In this document: piece after piece, positions 33,090 through 45,492 of the stretch
Layout of the letters: every line of letters starts with the position of its first letter
Position numbering within the stretch: the first letter of the stretch is position 1
Source of the DNA: Luzula sylvatica
Taxonomy: Eukaryota > Streptophyta > Magnoliopsida > Poales > Juncaceae
DNA length: 64,000 bases
Assembly (NCBI GenBank): GCA_946800325.1
Contig: OX326958.1
Coordinates: 11,852,001 to 11,916,000, forward strand
Reading direction: 5' to 3'
Made by a program: the position numbers and the translations under genes
Notes under the pieces: model-generated
What the model saw: only the letters and a program-made list of their open reading frames with translations
Told to the model about the DNA's origin: nothing
The model's database searches: none

Positions 33090-34076
33090 TCATATAGAAA
33101 CAAATTATTTTATATCATATGATTTTTAAAATTTTATATGTTTAAAATAACAATATTATTTGATAAGTGTTTGTAAATAGTAGAAATTATTTCGATCAAT
33201 GCGCTATTTTTAAATTTCTTGTTTTTTCAAAAACATATAATATTAATTTGATTATTAAAAACCCAAATATAATCAACTTAGTATTATATGGTATTAGTTT
33301 GGTCATAGTTTTTAAAAATAAATATTAATATTTACAAATCTATTATTTAAATAAAATACTTAAAAAAATTTGTATGTAAAAATGAACTATTTTGCATTGT
33401 ATTTTAGACATAATATTTTGACAAATTCAAATTATGGAAATTGTCTGTATGAACTGCTGATGTGGATGTGAAAATAAAGATAAAAATAAAACGAATATAT
33501 TTGATGAGTTTTTAAATTAAAATTCTAAAAATAATATTTATATGTTGTATATTTCTAATCTTTTATATTAAGTTATTTATATTTCATATATAAATTTTGC
33601 ATCTTCAATTGCATTCACATTTGATCAGGTAATCTTATGTGAAATAATAAATAATTGAATATATTTAGTCTAACATTAATCTAACCAATAATAATAGTCC
33701 ACATTATTTTATATCATATGATTTTTTTTAAGTTATATTTTTTTAAAAAATAACAATATTAGTTGGTAAGTGTTTAGAAATTGTCGGTCAATGTGCTATT
33801 TTTTTATTTCTATTACTTTTAGAAAAATATATCAAATTTGTTTGACTAAAAACACAAATATAATCAACGTAGTATTATATGGTTTTAATATTATTATATT
33901 TTTTTAAAAATAAATATTAATATATAAAATTCTCTATTATCATATTGTAAAATATTTTGTAAAACATATAGATAATATCATACACGAATTAGTTCAAATA
34001 ATTATATTATGAATTACATTATCAATATTAACATATTTATACGTAGTTATCTGTATTACAATGAAAGCCGTGTAGC

Positions 34077-34681
34077 TAGGGGTGTCAACGGTTCGGATCC
34101 GGTTCGGATAGTGGTCATACCAGATCCATATCCATATTGTCGGATCCGGATACGGTTCGGATAATAAACGGATACGGATATGGTTCGGATATTGTCGGAT
34201 ACGGATACGGATACGGATACGGTTCTGTTTCGGATATTAAAACGGATACTATGTTATCATAACGTAACTTACTTTTTAGCTATAAATATATATAATTTGT
34301 GACATGAACGATGAATATGATTATATTTAAACATAATTTTACGATTGTGAGTTAAATCACTTACAAATCATTAATTTGTATATGATTTTTCAACTAATAT
34401 CAAATATAATATATAAAATAATATATAATATGAGTATCCGGATCCGGTTTCGGATACTCGAATCTAGTTTGAAGTATCCGGATCCTAAAAATACCCGGAT
34501 CCGGAACACGGATCCGGTTCCCGCACCAAAACCGAATATCGAATCCGGTTCCGGATCTTAAAATTAGCAACCAGATCCATATCCGGATCCACTCGGATTC
34601 GGATATTTTTTTCGAATCCGGATATTTTTTCGGATACGGTTCGCGTCGGTTCGGGCAATATCCACACCATTGACATCCCTA
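34077..34681. mobile_element. hAT-type element H1 (605 bp)
   Basis: Ends TAGGGGTGTCAACGGTTCGG and, reversed, TAGGGATGTCAATGGTGTGG. Perfect 8-bp target duplication CGTGTAGC (34069-34076, 34682-34689). Copy C has the uninterrupted site with one CGTGTAGC near 40139. The subterminal parts are packed with CGGATAC and ATCCGG repeats, which could be transposase-binding sites. No transposase gene. Confidence 0.92.
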
Positions 34682-34799
34682 CGTGTAGCGCATGTATTCT
34701 CCTTGTTTGCATCAAAAGCATAGTAATTCGACAATTTTTCTGTTTTTTTTGTTGTATAAAGAGAAAAATATTCAATAAACAAAACTTAATTATCGAATG

Positions 34800-35011
34800 G
34801 ACCAGAGTTCATTTGGAAAACTCAAAACTCTTCAGTTCTGCCCAGTCTTATCTCGCTCGGAACATCTCATTGCAAGTTAGAACGGCTCATTTCCATTTTA
34901 TTGAAGAAACACAGAGGATGACTATATAAGCTCCTTATAGGGATAACCGTTCGTTATTTGCACCTTCACCTTCTCTTTCTCTTTCTCTCTCAATTTCTCG
35001 AGCGGTTAACA
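34800..35011 (+). promoter_or_regulatory. Promoter and leader of the intact DUF1639 gene
   Basis: TATA box CTATATAAG at 34922-34930, about 80 bp before the ATG, followed by GGGATAACCGTTCGTTATTT and a CTTTCTCTTT-rich leader. The region is nearly identical upstream of copies A and C. Confidence 0.65.
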
Positions 35012-35746
35012 ATGGCAAGTGTCAATGCAACGACGACCATGAAGGCAACCAAGAAACGAAGCCCACTTCTACGGAGGCAAGCAGATACTGAAAGACTTCG
35101 CAAGTTTTGGATGCTTCTTCCTGGTGACAGTTCTTCCGAACAGGGTGGTTCTATCTCGCCTCCGACCAACTCCTCGCCTGAGAAGACGAGTCACAGGGAT
35201 CTTCCATGGAAGTTGAGACAGAGAAAACCGTTCCATAAGGAGGATCCGGGTTCGGAGCCTAAATACTGTCCAACTGAGAGCTTCTCGATTGCTCTCTCTA
35301 CTAAGGAGATTGTGGCCGATCTTCTGAAAATGACGGAGATGAAGAAGCCACCTAAAAAGCCTAAAAAACGATCAAAGAAACTTCAGAGTCAGATTGATGT
35401 AAGAACCAAAATTGAATTTCATTTGATCTTTTTTTTTTGTTCATTTCGTGCAAAGAATTGGAAAAAACCGTTCAATTCTTCTTCTATCTTATCTAGTTCA
35501 AATTTTCCCCAATTTGCTAATTTGAAATTTTCTGATTCAATTATTTCATTGTTTAAATTTTTTACAGCAAATGTCTCCAGGAATGTGGTTGTCTCAAACA
35601 ATTACTCCCGATGTGTATAAAGTCGAATTGTATAAGGTACTTTTCGCTTTCTCTCTATTTGATTTGAAAAATGAAAATCCCATCTTTTTAACTTCTTTTA
35701 ATCAATTTCGACTTTTCTATTGCAGAAATTCCTTCGAGAAACTTGA
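35012..35746 (+). CDS. DUF1639 family protein (intact copy B)
   Basis: Plant-specific DUF1639 protein of unknown function, 158 residues. Exon 1 35012-35398, exon 2 35568-35636, exon 3 35726-35746, all with GT-AG borders and phase-0 joins. The family core is visible: LPWKLRQRKP, FSIALSTKEIVADLLKMT, PPKKPKKRSKKLQSQID and, from exon 2, MSPGMWLSQTITPDVYKVE, resembling the family's RPKxRPKxVQKQLDxLFPGLWLxEITPDxYKV. The Lys/Arg-rich stretch is a plausible nuclear signal. There is no signal peptide or membrane segment. Copies A and C have lost their frames, so this is the only candidate for function. The short last exon (KFLRET) and the loss of P from the usual FPGLWL may indicate a divergent or recently retained member. 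Confidence 0.8.
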
Positions 35747-36213
35747 TTGAAGGATATGAGATAACGATGAAATTTCGACTTTTCTAACCACATTCATTTG
35801 ATTTAAGTGTCAAACAGTAGTGTATATATTTATTAATGTAATAACGATTTGATACGTTAGATAACAATGAAATATTGTCACAATATTTATGATGAATTGA
35901 TTCTTTCTCTCATTTTAGAGTGATAATATAAGATTTGGGTAGTATGATACTCTGATACTGATATGGTACCAATCAAGAGAGCAACCCAACGACCATCGCG
36001 TGAGTACTGGTATGATTAACAAAACATCCAGTATCGCCCTTAAATAGAAAAACAAAATTACTTGATTTCGTTCATACATCCTATGATCCTAACTAAAAAA
36101 CAACTAAAATTAAACAGATGAAAATTTATGCTCTCAACAAGTTACTAAATATAACTATATATATATATATACTACAAAATAAGATGAGCACTATAAAGTA
36201 GAAACCATTAATC

Positions 36214-36700
36214 TTAACTCATCATCCCAACCTTGTTCTCTTCCTTCTTGCTCTTATAAACCCTAATCTCACGAACAATCACTCCTTTATAATGCTCCCT
36301 CATATGTCCTCCGAGTGCCTGACCTGTCGCGTACATTTTCGGTTTTCCCACATACTTTGCAATTTGCATGCATGCGTCTTGAGCGATACAAGAGGTTCAG
36401 TACGCTTTCTCTTAAGCGATGTTTTCTGGTGCACTGATTTCTGCACCCCTAAAACCTGCTGTGATGGGAACACTTTGCCGCATGGCAAACAGGCTTGTGA
36501 CGCTCTCTTCTGGAAACAAATGCGAGTTTGAGAGTGGATACAGGTGCTGCGAGTTTGGTAGAAGGTGAAGGCGTAAAAATGGAAGTGTCGCGAGAAAGTA
36601 CAATGAGGATGCGAGCGGCACTTTCTTCTTCGCTAATGGTTGTCGTTCGATCTTGCTTCTTTTGTAGTCCACCCAAACTCTCTGATGTTTGGCACGTTAG
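36214..36700 (-). pseudogene. C2H2 zinc-finger (QALGGH type) pseudogene, copy B
   Basis: Relic of a plant C2H2 transcription-factor gene (ZAT-like). In one frame: EEESAARILIVLSRD, the EEExxAxxLxxLSRD motif of the family. In a second: CLPCGKVFPSQQVLGVQKSVH, a decayed finger where QALGGHxxxH has become QVLGVQKSVH. In a third: ATGQALGGHMREHYKGVIVR, a perfect QALGGH finger tail, ending VGMMS and a stop at 36214. At least two frameshifts separate the parts. Copy C (41690-42110) shares them, so the decay predates the duplication. Confidence 0.75.
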
Positions 36701-37460
36701 GATTAGGGTCAATACTCCTCCAAATTTCTATTGCAAAGGCACAGCTTAGGAAGATACTCGAGCAAAGGAAGATATTCATTTAATTAAACTTGGAATGTTA
36801 TGGACGTGAACAGATATACTGACGATATATTTTTTAACTGGAGTTGTTGTTAGACTTGGCCAACAAGGAAACAATATTGAAGAGAGAAATTGAGAGTGTC
36901 TCAGTGAAAGTTATGTAAAGATCTTTTCATAACTATAGTTCATGACCATTGTAATTTACACAATTTTAATTAGATATTTAAATTTGTTCATTTAATGACA
37001 TAATTTAACTGGTGACATACATAAACCCTTGTTTATTTAAAAAATAAACAATATAATTACAAGTAACTTCATTTAACATAGGGGTTAGATATTGGGTCTC
37101 CGGTACTCATCCCAACATGTACCGATGAATGGTTAATTAGGTGCAATGATTTTTTATAGAATAAACGGAGAATACTCGTTTGTTCTTCATATATTGATGT
37201 CAAAAAAAAACTTGAATCCACAATTTCTCACATCATAGAACTTACATTCAACCAACTTGGTTATAGATTCATTGACCATATTTGTTAATTAGGTAGTATA
37301 ATTTAATGAATGGTCAATTGAAATGTTAATAACCCGAATTAACTATCTTAGGAATCCACATTAAAAATGATTCAATGAGTTTTTGGAACACTTTACAATT
37401 TCCCTAAAGATAGCAAGCAATTAGGAACTTAAATCTACATATAAATTCTCAGTCATATGG

Positions 37461-37703
37461 TCATACACCACTATAAACACCATACCATAAATACAAGCTT
37501 GGGGGCAGGCTCAAACCACCATTATTGGCCTCGACTCTAAGCTCTACATTTTCTCGAATTCTACGCATTTCAGCATTCCTCGCACTATCTTGCAATTTCT
37601 CCTTCTTCGCCCGCAAATAAGAGCCCATACGACCTATCTTTATGAAATTACCCATTAATGACATGGTTGCCATGACTGTTTTGTACTGTTTTTTATTCAT
37701 CAA
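37461..37703 (-). CDS. 80-codon frame of unknown function, copy B
   Basis: Same frame as 21543-21785 with one replacement. Copy C of the segment ends before this part. Unrecognised; a short Lys/Arg-rich, possibly helical protein (RAKKEKLQDSARNAEMRRIR) if expressed at all. Confidence 0.25.
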   Translation of the reverse strand: MMNKKQYKTVMATMSLMGNFIKIGRMGSYLRAKKEKLQDSARNAEMRRIRENVELRVEANNGGLSLPPSLYLWYGVYSGV

Positions 37704-38420
37704 TTGTACTATACCGATTATATTGTTAATTGGAATCTGTCAATTTTCATATTTTTCCTTGAAAGATTTGTTCTTTTTTCTTCTTCTGAGTATTAGTTTT
37801 GAATTTCATTTTTGCTATATTCAATATTTGGCATCATAATCATAGTTTTGTGTAATATAATATTGTTAAAATAGTAACACAAAGTATTATGTTGAAAATT
37901 ATTTTAATTATATTTTGTATTGAAAAAACCAAATATAATTCTAGAAAAGAAAACAAAAGGAAGAGAACTCTTAGCCATCTAAAATAATCATTGTTTTGTG
38001 CAATATAATATCATGAAATAAATTAATGCAATACGAAATATATCATCAAACAAGTGTTTTGTGTTAATATAATATCATAAAACAAGTTAACGCAGTGCGA
38101 AATATATCATCAAGAAAATATGAAAATAATTAAATGTGTAATATTTTTTGTTGTAGAATGTTTTATTGAATAATACAAATATGAAAACAATTAAATTTGT
38201 AGTATTTTTTTGTCGAAGAGAACTATTTGACATCTCAATTGTTCACTATTCATAAATGATAAGGTGTTTCTTTGTGGGAGCACAAAATCATTCTCCCTTC
38301 AAAGGAATATAAATATGTGCGAAATCACACCACGCCCTAGCTCGGAACATGACATTTTAAAAACAATAATTATATAAAAACCTTATTGTGATGTTTCCTT
38401 ATTGTATTGCTCTCTTCAAG

Positions 38421-38693
38421 TGTTGAACTTATTGTTTCAATTATTTATTTAGTTATTCTCCTATATGTAAAACTAATTAATTATTTGTTATATGAAGGAG
38501 TTCAATATTTTGGTTCAGGATATTTAAACTAGAAGCTCTCGAGAATGGAGTTCGATATTTGTTATATGAAGGAGCTCGACAAAATGGAGAGTTTAATTGA
38601 TGCAACTTGTCATGAAAGAACATATTGTGATGTGTGTGTGTGTCTTAGGATTTGTGATGGGATTAATGTTGGGGTTATGAAATTATAATGTAA
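38421..38693. other. Spacer between segment copies B and C
   Basis: Non-coding DNA with a short GT run (38632-38642). No gene or terminus found. Confidence 0.5.
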
Positions 38694-38727
38694 CTAGAAG
38701 AATACCCGCGCTACATGCGAGAACGTT
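38694..38727 (-). mobile_element. Helitron 3' terminus
   Basis: The minus strand reads CTCGCATGTAGCGCGGGTAT then TCTTCTAGT: a short GC stem with one wobble pair, then CTAG and T. This fits the common plant Helitron ending GCGCGGGTAT..CTAGT. The 5' end was not located, so it is unclear how far the element extends into copy C. Confidence 0.5.
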
Positions 38728-40461
38728 AATTATGTTTTTCATTGTAGTACAAAATACATATGAATATGATAATATCATTTCATAATTGAATTATTCGAAC
38801 TCATTTGGTTATTATTATGTATATATTTTATAATTATTGAACGTTATGATAGCAAGAAAATTCATTTTCTTAATAAAATAATATCACTTACATTAATGTC
38901 ATTGCATCATAATATATGAGTTATAACATGATTTTGCAAAAAACATAAGAACAAATATTATATCATTGTTTTCACAATATTTCATACAATAACAAATACA
39001 AAAATAATGAATCATAAAACATACGTAGTAACATATAATTAATTATATAGTACCAATCATTTGTCATTGATTCAAAATGCATTGCAAATTTTAAATAATA
39101 TCAAACTTAATAGTGAAATTAATTCAATAAATTATATCAAAAATTAATTAAGCATAAACATAGAAACAAATTATTTTATATCATATGATTTTTTAAATTT
39201 TATATGTTTAAAATAACAATATTATTTGATAAGTGTTTGTAAATAGTAGAAATTATTTCGATCAATGCGCTATTTTTAAATTTCTTGTTTTTTCAACAAC
39301 ATATAATATTAATTTGATTGATTAAAAACCCAAATATAATCAACTTAGTATTATATGGTATTAGTATGGTTATAGTTTTTAAAAATAAATATTAATATTT
39401 AAAAATCTATTATTTAAATAAAATACTTAAAAAAATTTGTATGTAAAAATGCACTATTTTGCATTGTATTTTATACATAATATTTTGACAAATTCAAATT
39501 ATGGAAATAGTATGTATGAACTGTTGATATGGATGTGAAAATAAAGATAAAAATAAAACGAATATATTTCATGAGTTTTTAAATTAAAATTCTAAAAATA
39601 ATATTTATATGTTGTATATTTCTAATCTTTTATATTAAGTTATTTATATTTCATATATAAATTTGGCATCTTCCATTGTATTCACATTTGATCAGGTAAT
39701 CTTATGTGGAATAATAAATAATTGAATATATTTAGTCTAACATTAATCTAACCAATAATAATAGTCTACATTATTTTATATCATATGATTTTTTTTAAGT
39801 TATATTTTTTTTAAAAATAACAATATTATTTGATAAGTGTTTAGAAATTATCGGTCAAGGTGCTATTTTTTTTTATTTCTATTACTTTTAGAAAAATATA
39901 TCAAATTTGTTTGACTAAAAACACAAATATAATCAACTTAGTATTATATGGTTTTAATATTATTATATTTTTTTAAAAATAAATATTAATATATAAAATT
40001 CTCTATTATCATATTGTAAAATATTTTGTAAAACATATAGATAATATCATACACGAATTAGTTCAAATAATTATATTATGAATTACATTATCAATATTAA
40101 CATATTTATATGTAGTTATCTGTATTACAATGAAAGCCGTGTAGCGCATGTATTCTCCTTGTTTGCATCAAAAGCATAGTAATTCGACAATTTTTCTGTT
40201 TTTTTTTGTTGTATAAAGAGAAAAATATTCAATAAACAAAACTTAATTATCGAATGGACGAGAGTTCATTTGGAAAACTCTTCAGTTCTGCCCAGTCTTA
40301 TCTCGTTCGGAACATCTCATTGCAAGTTAGAACGGCACATTTCCATTTTATTGAAGAAACACAGAGGATGACTATATAAGCTCCTTATAGGGATAACCGT
40401 TCGTTATTCGCACCTTCACCTTCTCTTTCTCTTTCTCTCTCAATTTCTCGAGCGGTTAACA

Positions 40462-41195
40462 ATGGCAAGTGTCAATGCAACGACGACCATGAAGGCAACT
40501 AAGAAACGAAGCCCACTTCTACGGAGGCAAGCAGATACTGAAAGACTTCGCAAGTTTTGGATGCTTCTTCCTGGTGACAGTTCTTCCGAACGGGGTGGTT
40601 CTATCTCGCCTCCGACCAACTCCTCGCCTGAGAAGAGGAGTTACAGGGATCTTCCATGGAAGTTGAGACAGAGAAAACCGTTCCATAAGGAGGATCCGGG
40701 TTCGGAGCCTAAATACTGTCCAACTGAGAGCTTCTCGATTGCTCTCTCTACTAAGGAGATTGTGGCCGATCTTCTGAAAATGACGGAGATGAAGAATCCA
40801 CCTAAAAAGCCTAAAAAACGATCAAAGAAACTTCAGTCAGATTGATGTAAGAACCAAAATTGAATTTCATTTGATCTTTTTTTTTTTGTTCATTTCGTGC
40901 AAAGAATTGGAAAAAACCGTTCAATTCCTCTTCTTTCTTATTTGGTTCAAATTTTACCCAATTTGCTAATTTGAAATTTTCTGATTCAATTCTTTCTTTG
41001 TTTAAATTTTTTACAGCAAATGTCTCCAGGAATGTGGTTGTCTCAAACAATTACACCCGATGTGTATAAAGTCGAATTGTATAAGGTACTTTTCGCTTTC
41101 TCTCTATTTGATTTGAAAAATGAAAATCCCATCTTTTTAACTTCTTTTAATCAATTTGGACTTTTCTATTGCAGAAATTCCTTCGAGAAACTTGA
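40462..41195 (+). pseudogene. DUF1639 protein gene, copy C (2-bp deletion)
   Basis: Exon 1 is almost the same as copy B, but CTTCAGTCAGATTGAT lacks the AG present in CTTCAGAGTCAGATTGAT. The frame therefore ends at TGA (40843-40845) just before the exon-1 donor. Exon 2 (41017-41085) and exon 3 (41175-41195) are still intact with good splice sites. The truncated product would be 127 residues without the conserved GMWL..ITPDVYKV part. TATA box at 40372-40380. Very recent loss. Confidence 0.8.
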
Positions 41196-41689
41196 TTGAA
41201 GGATATGAGATAACGATAAAATTTCGACTTTTCTAACCACATTCATTTGATTTAAGTGTTAAACAGTAGTGTATATATTTATTAATGTAATAACGATTTG
41301 ATACATTCGATAACAATGAAATATTGTCACAATATTTATGATGAATTGATTCTTTCTCTCACAGCCTCGTAGTCTTTCCATTATTCTTCTTATTTTAGAG
41401 TGATAATATAAGATTTTGGTAGTATGATGCTCTGATACTGATATGGTACCAATCAAGAGAGCAACCCAACGACCATCTCGTGAGTACTGGTATGATTAAC
41501 AAAACATCCAGTATCGCCCTTAAATAGAAAAACAAAATTACTTGAATTCGTTCATACATCCTATGATCGTAACTAAAATACAACTAAAATTAAACAGATG
41601 AAAATTTCTGCTCTCAACAAGTTACTAAATATAGCTATATATATATATTACAAAATAAGAAGAGCGCTAGAAAGTAGAAACCATTAATC

Positions 41690-42110
41690 TTAACTCATCA
41701 TCTCAACCTTGTTCTCTTCCTTCTTGCTCTTATAAACACTAATGCTCCCTCATATGTCCTCCGAGTGCCTAACCTGTCGCGTACATTTTCCCCATACTTT
41801 GCAATTTGCATGCATGCGTCTTCAGCGATACAAGAGGTTCAGTACGCTTTCTCTTAAGCGATGTTTTTGGTGCACTGATTTCTGCACCCCTAAAACCTGC
41901 TGTGATGGGAACACTTTGCCGCATGGCAATCAGGCTTGTGACGCTCTCTTCTGGAAACAAATGCGAGTTTGAGAGTGGATACAGGTGCTGCGAGTTTGGT
42001 AGAATGTGAAGGCGTGAAAATGGAAGTGTCGCGAGAAAGTACAATGAGGATGCGAGCGGCACTTTCTTCTTCGCTAATGGTCGTCGTTCGATCTTGCTTC
42101 TTTTGTAGTC
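41690..42110 (-). pseudogene. C2H2 zinc-finger pseudogene, copy C
   Basis: Shares all frameshifts with the copy at 36214-36700, plus small extra deletions (for example around 41780 and 41865). The EEESAARILIVLSRD motif remains. The QALGGH finger tail is damaged by the deletion near 41780. Confidence 0.7.
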
Positions 42111-42486
42111 CACCCAAACTCTTTGATGTTTGGCACGTTAGTTAGCATTAGGGTCAATTCAATACTCCTCCAAATTTCTATTGCAAAGGCACAGCTTAGG
42201 AAGATACTCGAGCAAAGGAAGATATTCATTTAATTAAACTTGGAATGTTATGGACGTGAACAGATATACGGAAGATCTTTTTTTTAGCTGGAGCTGTTGT
42301 TAGACTTGGCCAACAAGGAAACAATATTGAAGAGAGAAATTGAGAGTGTCTCAGTGAAAGTTATTTAAAGATCTTTTCATAACTATAGTTCATGACCATT
42401 GTAATTTTCACAATTTTAATTAGATATTTAAATTTGTTCATTTAATGACATAATTTAACTGGTGACATACATAAACCATTGTTTAT

Positions 42487-42790
42487 TTAAAATATAAGGA
42501 CCAAAGTCGAAAAAAAAAAAATGAGGTCAAATAAAAATTACAAAAAAAAAAAACTCAAAATAAAAAAAGACTAAATTGAAAGCTACCCCTTTCACGTGTC
42601 AATAACTTAAAAATATTGAATATCAAATAAAGGACCAAAATCGAAAAATGAAAAAAATGAGGTCAAATAAAAATTACAAAAAAAAAAAAGCTCAAAATTG
42701 GAAAAAAAAAGGGGGCCAAATTGAAAAGCAACCCCCTTCCACGGGGTCAAGAGTTGTGGGGGACGTGCAGTGGGGGAAGAGCAACATTCT
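42487..42790. repeat. GGACCAAA-type degenerate repeat DNA
   Basis: Two roughly 120-bp units starting AAGGACCAAARTCGAAAAA, each with ATGAGGTCAAATAAAAATTA and long A runs. They resemble the GGACCAAAATGTAA interior of the Helitron at 26498-27101. Termini not recognised. Confidence 0.5.
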
Positions 42791-43349
42791 CCTAACTTAA
42801 ATTCGAGGATTCGAAGGGAGATGACAATTTAAATTCAAATTCAAATCTCAATACCAAAAACAAATATAAACAAATATAAGAGTCTATATATGGTGCAAAC
42901 CATTTTCAGCAAGAATGCCTTGATGAGGTCAGCAAATCGAGGCTCGGTTGATTAGTAATTGGTCTTTTTTTGGCCCGTCCTAAAAATTATATATAGGAAT
43001 TTTCCCCGGCCCGATTGTCGACATGCCCGATTAACGGTGAATTTTCAACCCGCACATTTGGTCCGTACTTGACAGGACTAGCCCCGTACAGATGAATAGA
43101 TGATACTTGACGCTCATCCAATCTCCTGCTGCAGTAATGAGACGAGACCGTGCCCGTACAGGTCTCTTCACGTCTTTGAACTTACTATTTCAATTACTTA
43201 TTTACTTTTTTTTGGATAAATTTTTAGATAAATTTGTATTGTTCTCTTCAAGTCTTTGCACTTATTGTATTGTATTGTATTGTTCGCCTCCATCCGCCCC
43301 AAATATGCCTCTCCTTCTCCGGTTTTCGCAACCAATCTCGCATTTTTGA
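42791..43349. other. Unique-looking spacer, no gene
   Basis: No conserved frame, splice structure or repeat partner noticed. GTATTGTATTGTATTGT runs occur near 43270. Confidence 0.5.
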
Positions 43350-43584
43350 ATTGCTTATTTAATTATCCTCCGATGTCTTAAAAAATTAACGCCGAATTAA
43401 TTACTATTACTAGCCTCATAATCATGCACACTCAAACAACACAAAACAATTGTAAATTGTAAATTTGTTTAAATAAGAAACGAAGAGAAGTTATCACGCA
43501 ACTGGAATGATATAATCATTCAAAAAGCATACTGAAAATAGCATTATTACATGAAAACTGAACTTTTCAAGATTATTTTACTAG

Positions 43585-44125
43585 TAGGGGTGTCAACGGT
43601 TCGGATCCGGTTCGGGTCGTGGTCATACCAATTCATATCCATATTATTTTTCGAATACGGAATTATCCAGATCCGGATACGGTTCGGATATTGTCAGATA
43701 CGGATAAGGATACGATTTTTTTTTCGAATATTAAAACGGATACTATATTATGATAATATAATTTATTTTCTAATTATAAATATATATAATTTGTGACATG
43801 AATGATATATATGATTATATTTAAACGTGATTTTACGATTGTGATTTTAAATTACTCACAAATCATTAATTTATATATGATTTTTCAACTAGTATCAAGT
43901 AAAATACATAATATATATAATATACGGATTCGGATCCGGATCCGGATACTCGAATCTGGTTCCGAGTATTCGGATCCTAAAAATATCCAAACCCGACTCC
44001 GACACCATAATTGAATATCGGATCCGCTTCCCCTGTCCAAAAATGGATATTTTTTTCAAATCCGGATATTTCTTCGGATAATGTTTGGGTCGGTTCGGAT
44101 AATATCCACACCATTGACACCCCTA
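43585..44125. mobile_element. hAT-type element H2 (541 bp)
   Basis: Ends TAGGGGTGTCAACGGTTCGG and, reversed, TAGGGGTGTCAATGGTGTGG. 8-bp duplication TTTACTAG/GTTACTAG (7 of 8). Same family as H1 (34077-34681), with the same GGATCCGG and CGGATAC subterminal repeats. Non-autonomous. Confidence 0.88.
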
Positions 44126-44908
44126 GTTACTAGTCTATTAATCTGTTTACATGTACAAATTCAAGCCGAGTTCCCATCTAAAATATTTGAATTTGGTCCT
44201 TTGTTGAATTTGATATGATTTGATATTGGTTTGGTATTAATATGTGTTTTTTATTGGCAATGATCATATTCAAACACAGTTCATTTTTTTTACTCAACAA
44301 GTATAAGTATATAGAAAGTCTAAAGAAGATATAGTAGGAACTTTAATTAGCAGTATTGCATGAAACTAAATTTTCAAGATTATGTTATTTTTTTGAAAAA
44401 AAAAGAAATGTTTTGAAAAAAAGAACGAGAAATAGTTATGCACGTGGACTGAATTTTCAAGAAATAACTGTTATTGCCTTTTAAAAATTATGTAACATAC
44501 TTGAATTTTCAAAAATACAAATAAAAATACAATCTAATCATTTAATTGTACTTTTTTGCATCATATCTCTTTTCATATGTCATATTACCAAAAAATTCTC
44601 TTGAAAAATGATCAAATATCAGTGCAAAAAAAAAAAAAAAAAAAAAAATAGAAGAAAGATAAAATCACAGATAAATAAAGATTTGAGTTATTTTAATTTT
44701 TGCGTTTTAAGAATTAAGATATATATATAATCAAATATAATTTTGGGAGAATAACATGATATATCTGAAAATGTTACCGTCTCGTTTCAGATACACAAAA
44801 GATTTCAAACGAAATCTAATTTGAAATACATATAAAAAATGGACATATATTTTATTTCACATTACAGATTTAAAAGGCAAAGAACTTTCACTTTGATGAA
44901 ATGCACGA

Positions 44909-45492
44909 TGAATTTAAAAGCGCCTGCGAAGGTCAAAATTTTCTCTTGGCTGGCCATACGAAATAGGATATTAACATCCGATAACCTCCAAAAGCGAGGT
45001 TGGCCCAACTCTCCGGTTTGCTCGATGTGCAACCAACACGATGAATCAATCTCCCGCCTCTTCATACTTTGCCCCTTTGCCAGAGAGGTTTGGCAATCCC
45101 TGGGGGATATCATCAATATCCCGACCTCAACCCCAAATTCCATTCTCCAACTCCTCCGCGAATCGACAAGTCCTTCCTCAGTACAGCCGCCGGATCTATT
45201 CCGAAGCGTTTGGTCAACCACCATTTGGAGTTTGTGGAAAGAAAGAAACCAATGCATCTTCACTGGCCAAAAGAGGAACCCGAGACAGATTGCCTCCCAA
45301 GCCCGGAGTGAAGCCATCGTCTGGAATGACTCATTCAAGACTTAGCGAGTTACTACTAGGTCATAGGCAAGGGGCCTGATAACCTCTATTTTTTTGTACT
45401 GGTTATGTAAATACTGAAGATTGTAATTAAGATTGAATAATGAAATGAAAATTCGAGCAACCAACTTTTGTTGGTTCCTCCTTCAAAAAAAA
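44909..45492 (+). mobile_element. 5'-truncated LINE with zf-RVT domain
   Basis: Insertion flanked by a perfect 11-bp duplication GAAATGCACGA (44898-44908, 45493-45503) and ending in eight A residues. The paralogous site near 60640 lacks it. The open frame (to TAG at 45343-45345) is the C-terminus of a plant L1-type reverse transcriptase ORF: KAPAKVKIFSWLAIRNRILT, then CSMC..ILCPFAREVW and TTIWSLWKERNQCIFTG. This is the zinc-binding zf-RVT domain. Its usual CxxC-x-H-x-C pattern is damaged: the His expected before the last Cys is Arg/Leu (SISRLFILC). Only about the last 145 codons of the ORF were inserted. Confidence 0.92.

Larger units (their letters stand above)
33090..38420. repeat. DUF1639 segment, copy B
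   Basis: Homologous to 39160-42490 (copy C), and from 35726 also to 20081-22489. Contains, in order: AT-rich DNA, a hAT element absent from copy C, the intact DUF1639 gene, a minus-strand zinc-finger pseudogene, and the 80-codon frame. Copies B and 0 extend to about 38400/22480; copy C stops at about 42490. Confidence 0.85.
39160..42490. repeat. DUF1639 segment, copy C
   Basis: Matches 33090-37045 of copy B at high identity but lacks hAT element H1 (empty site near 40139). Homology ends at about 42487, where GGACCAAA-rich DNA starts. Confidence 0.85.
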
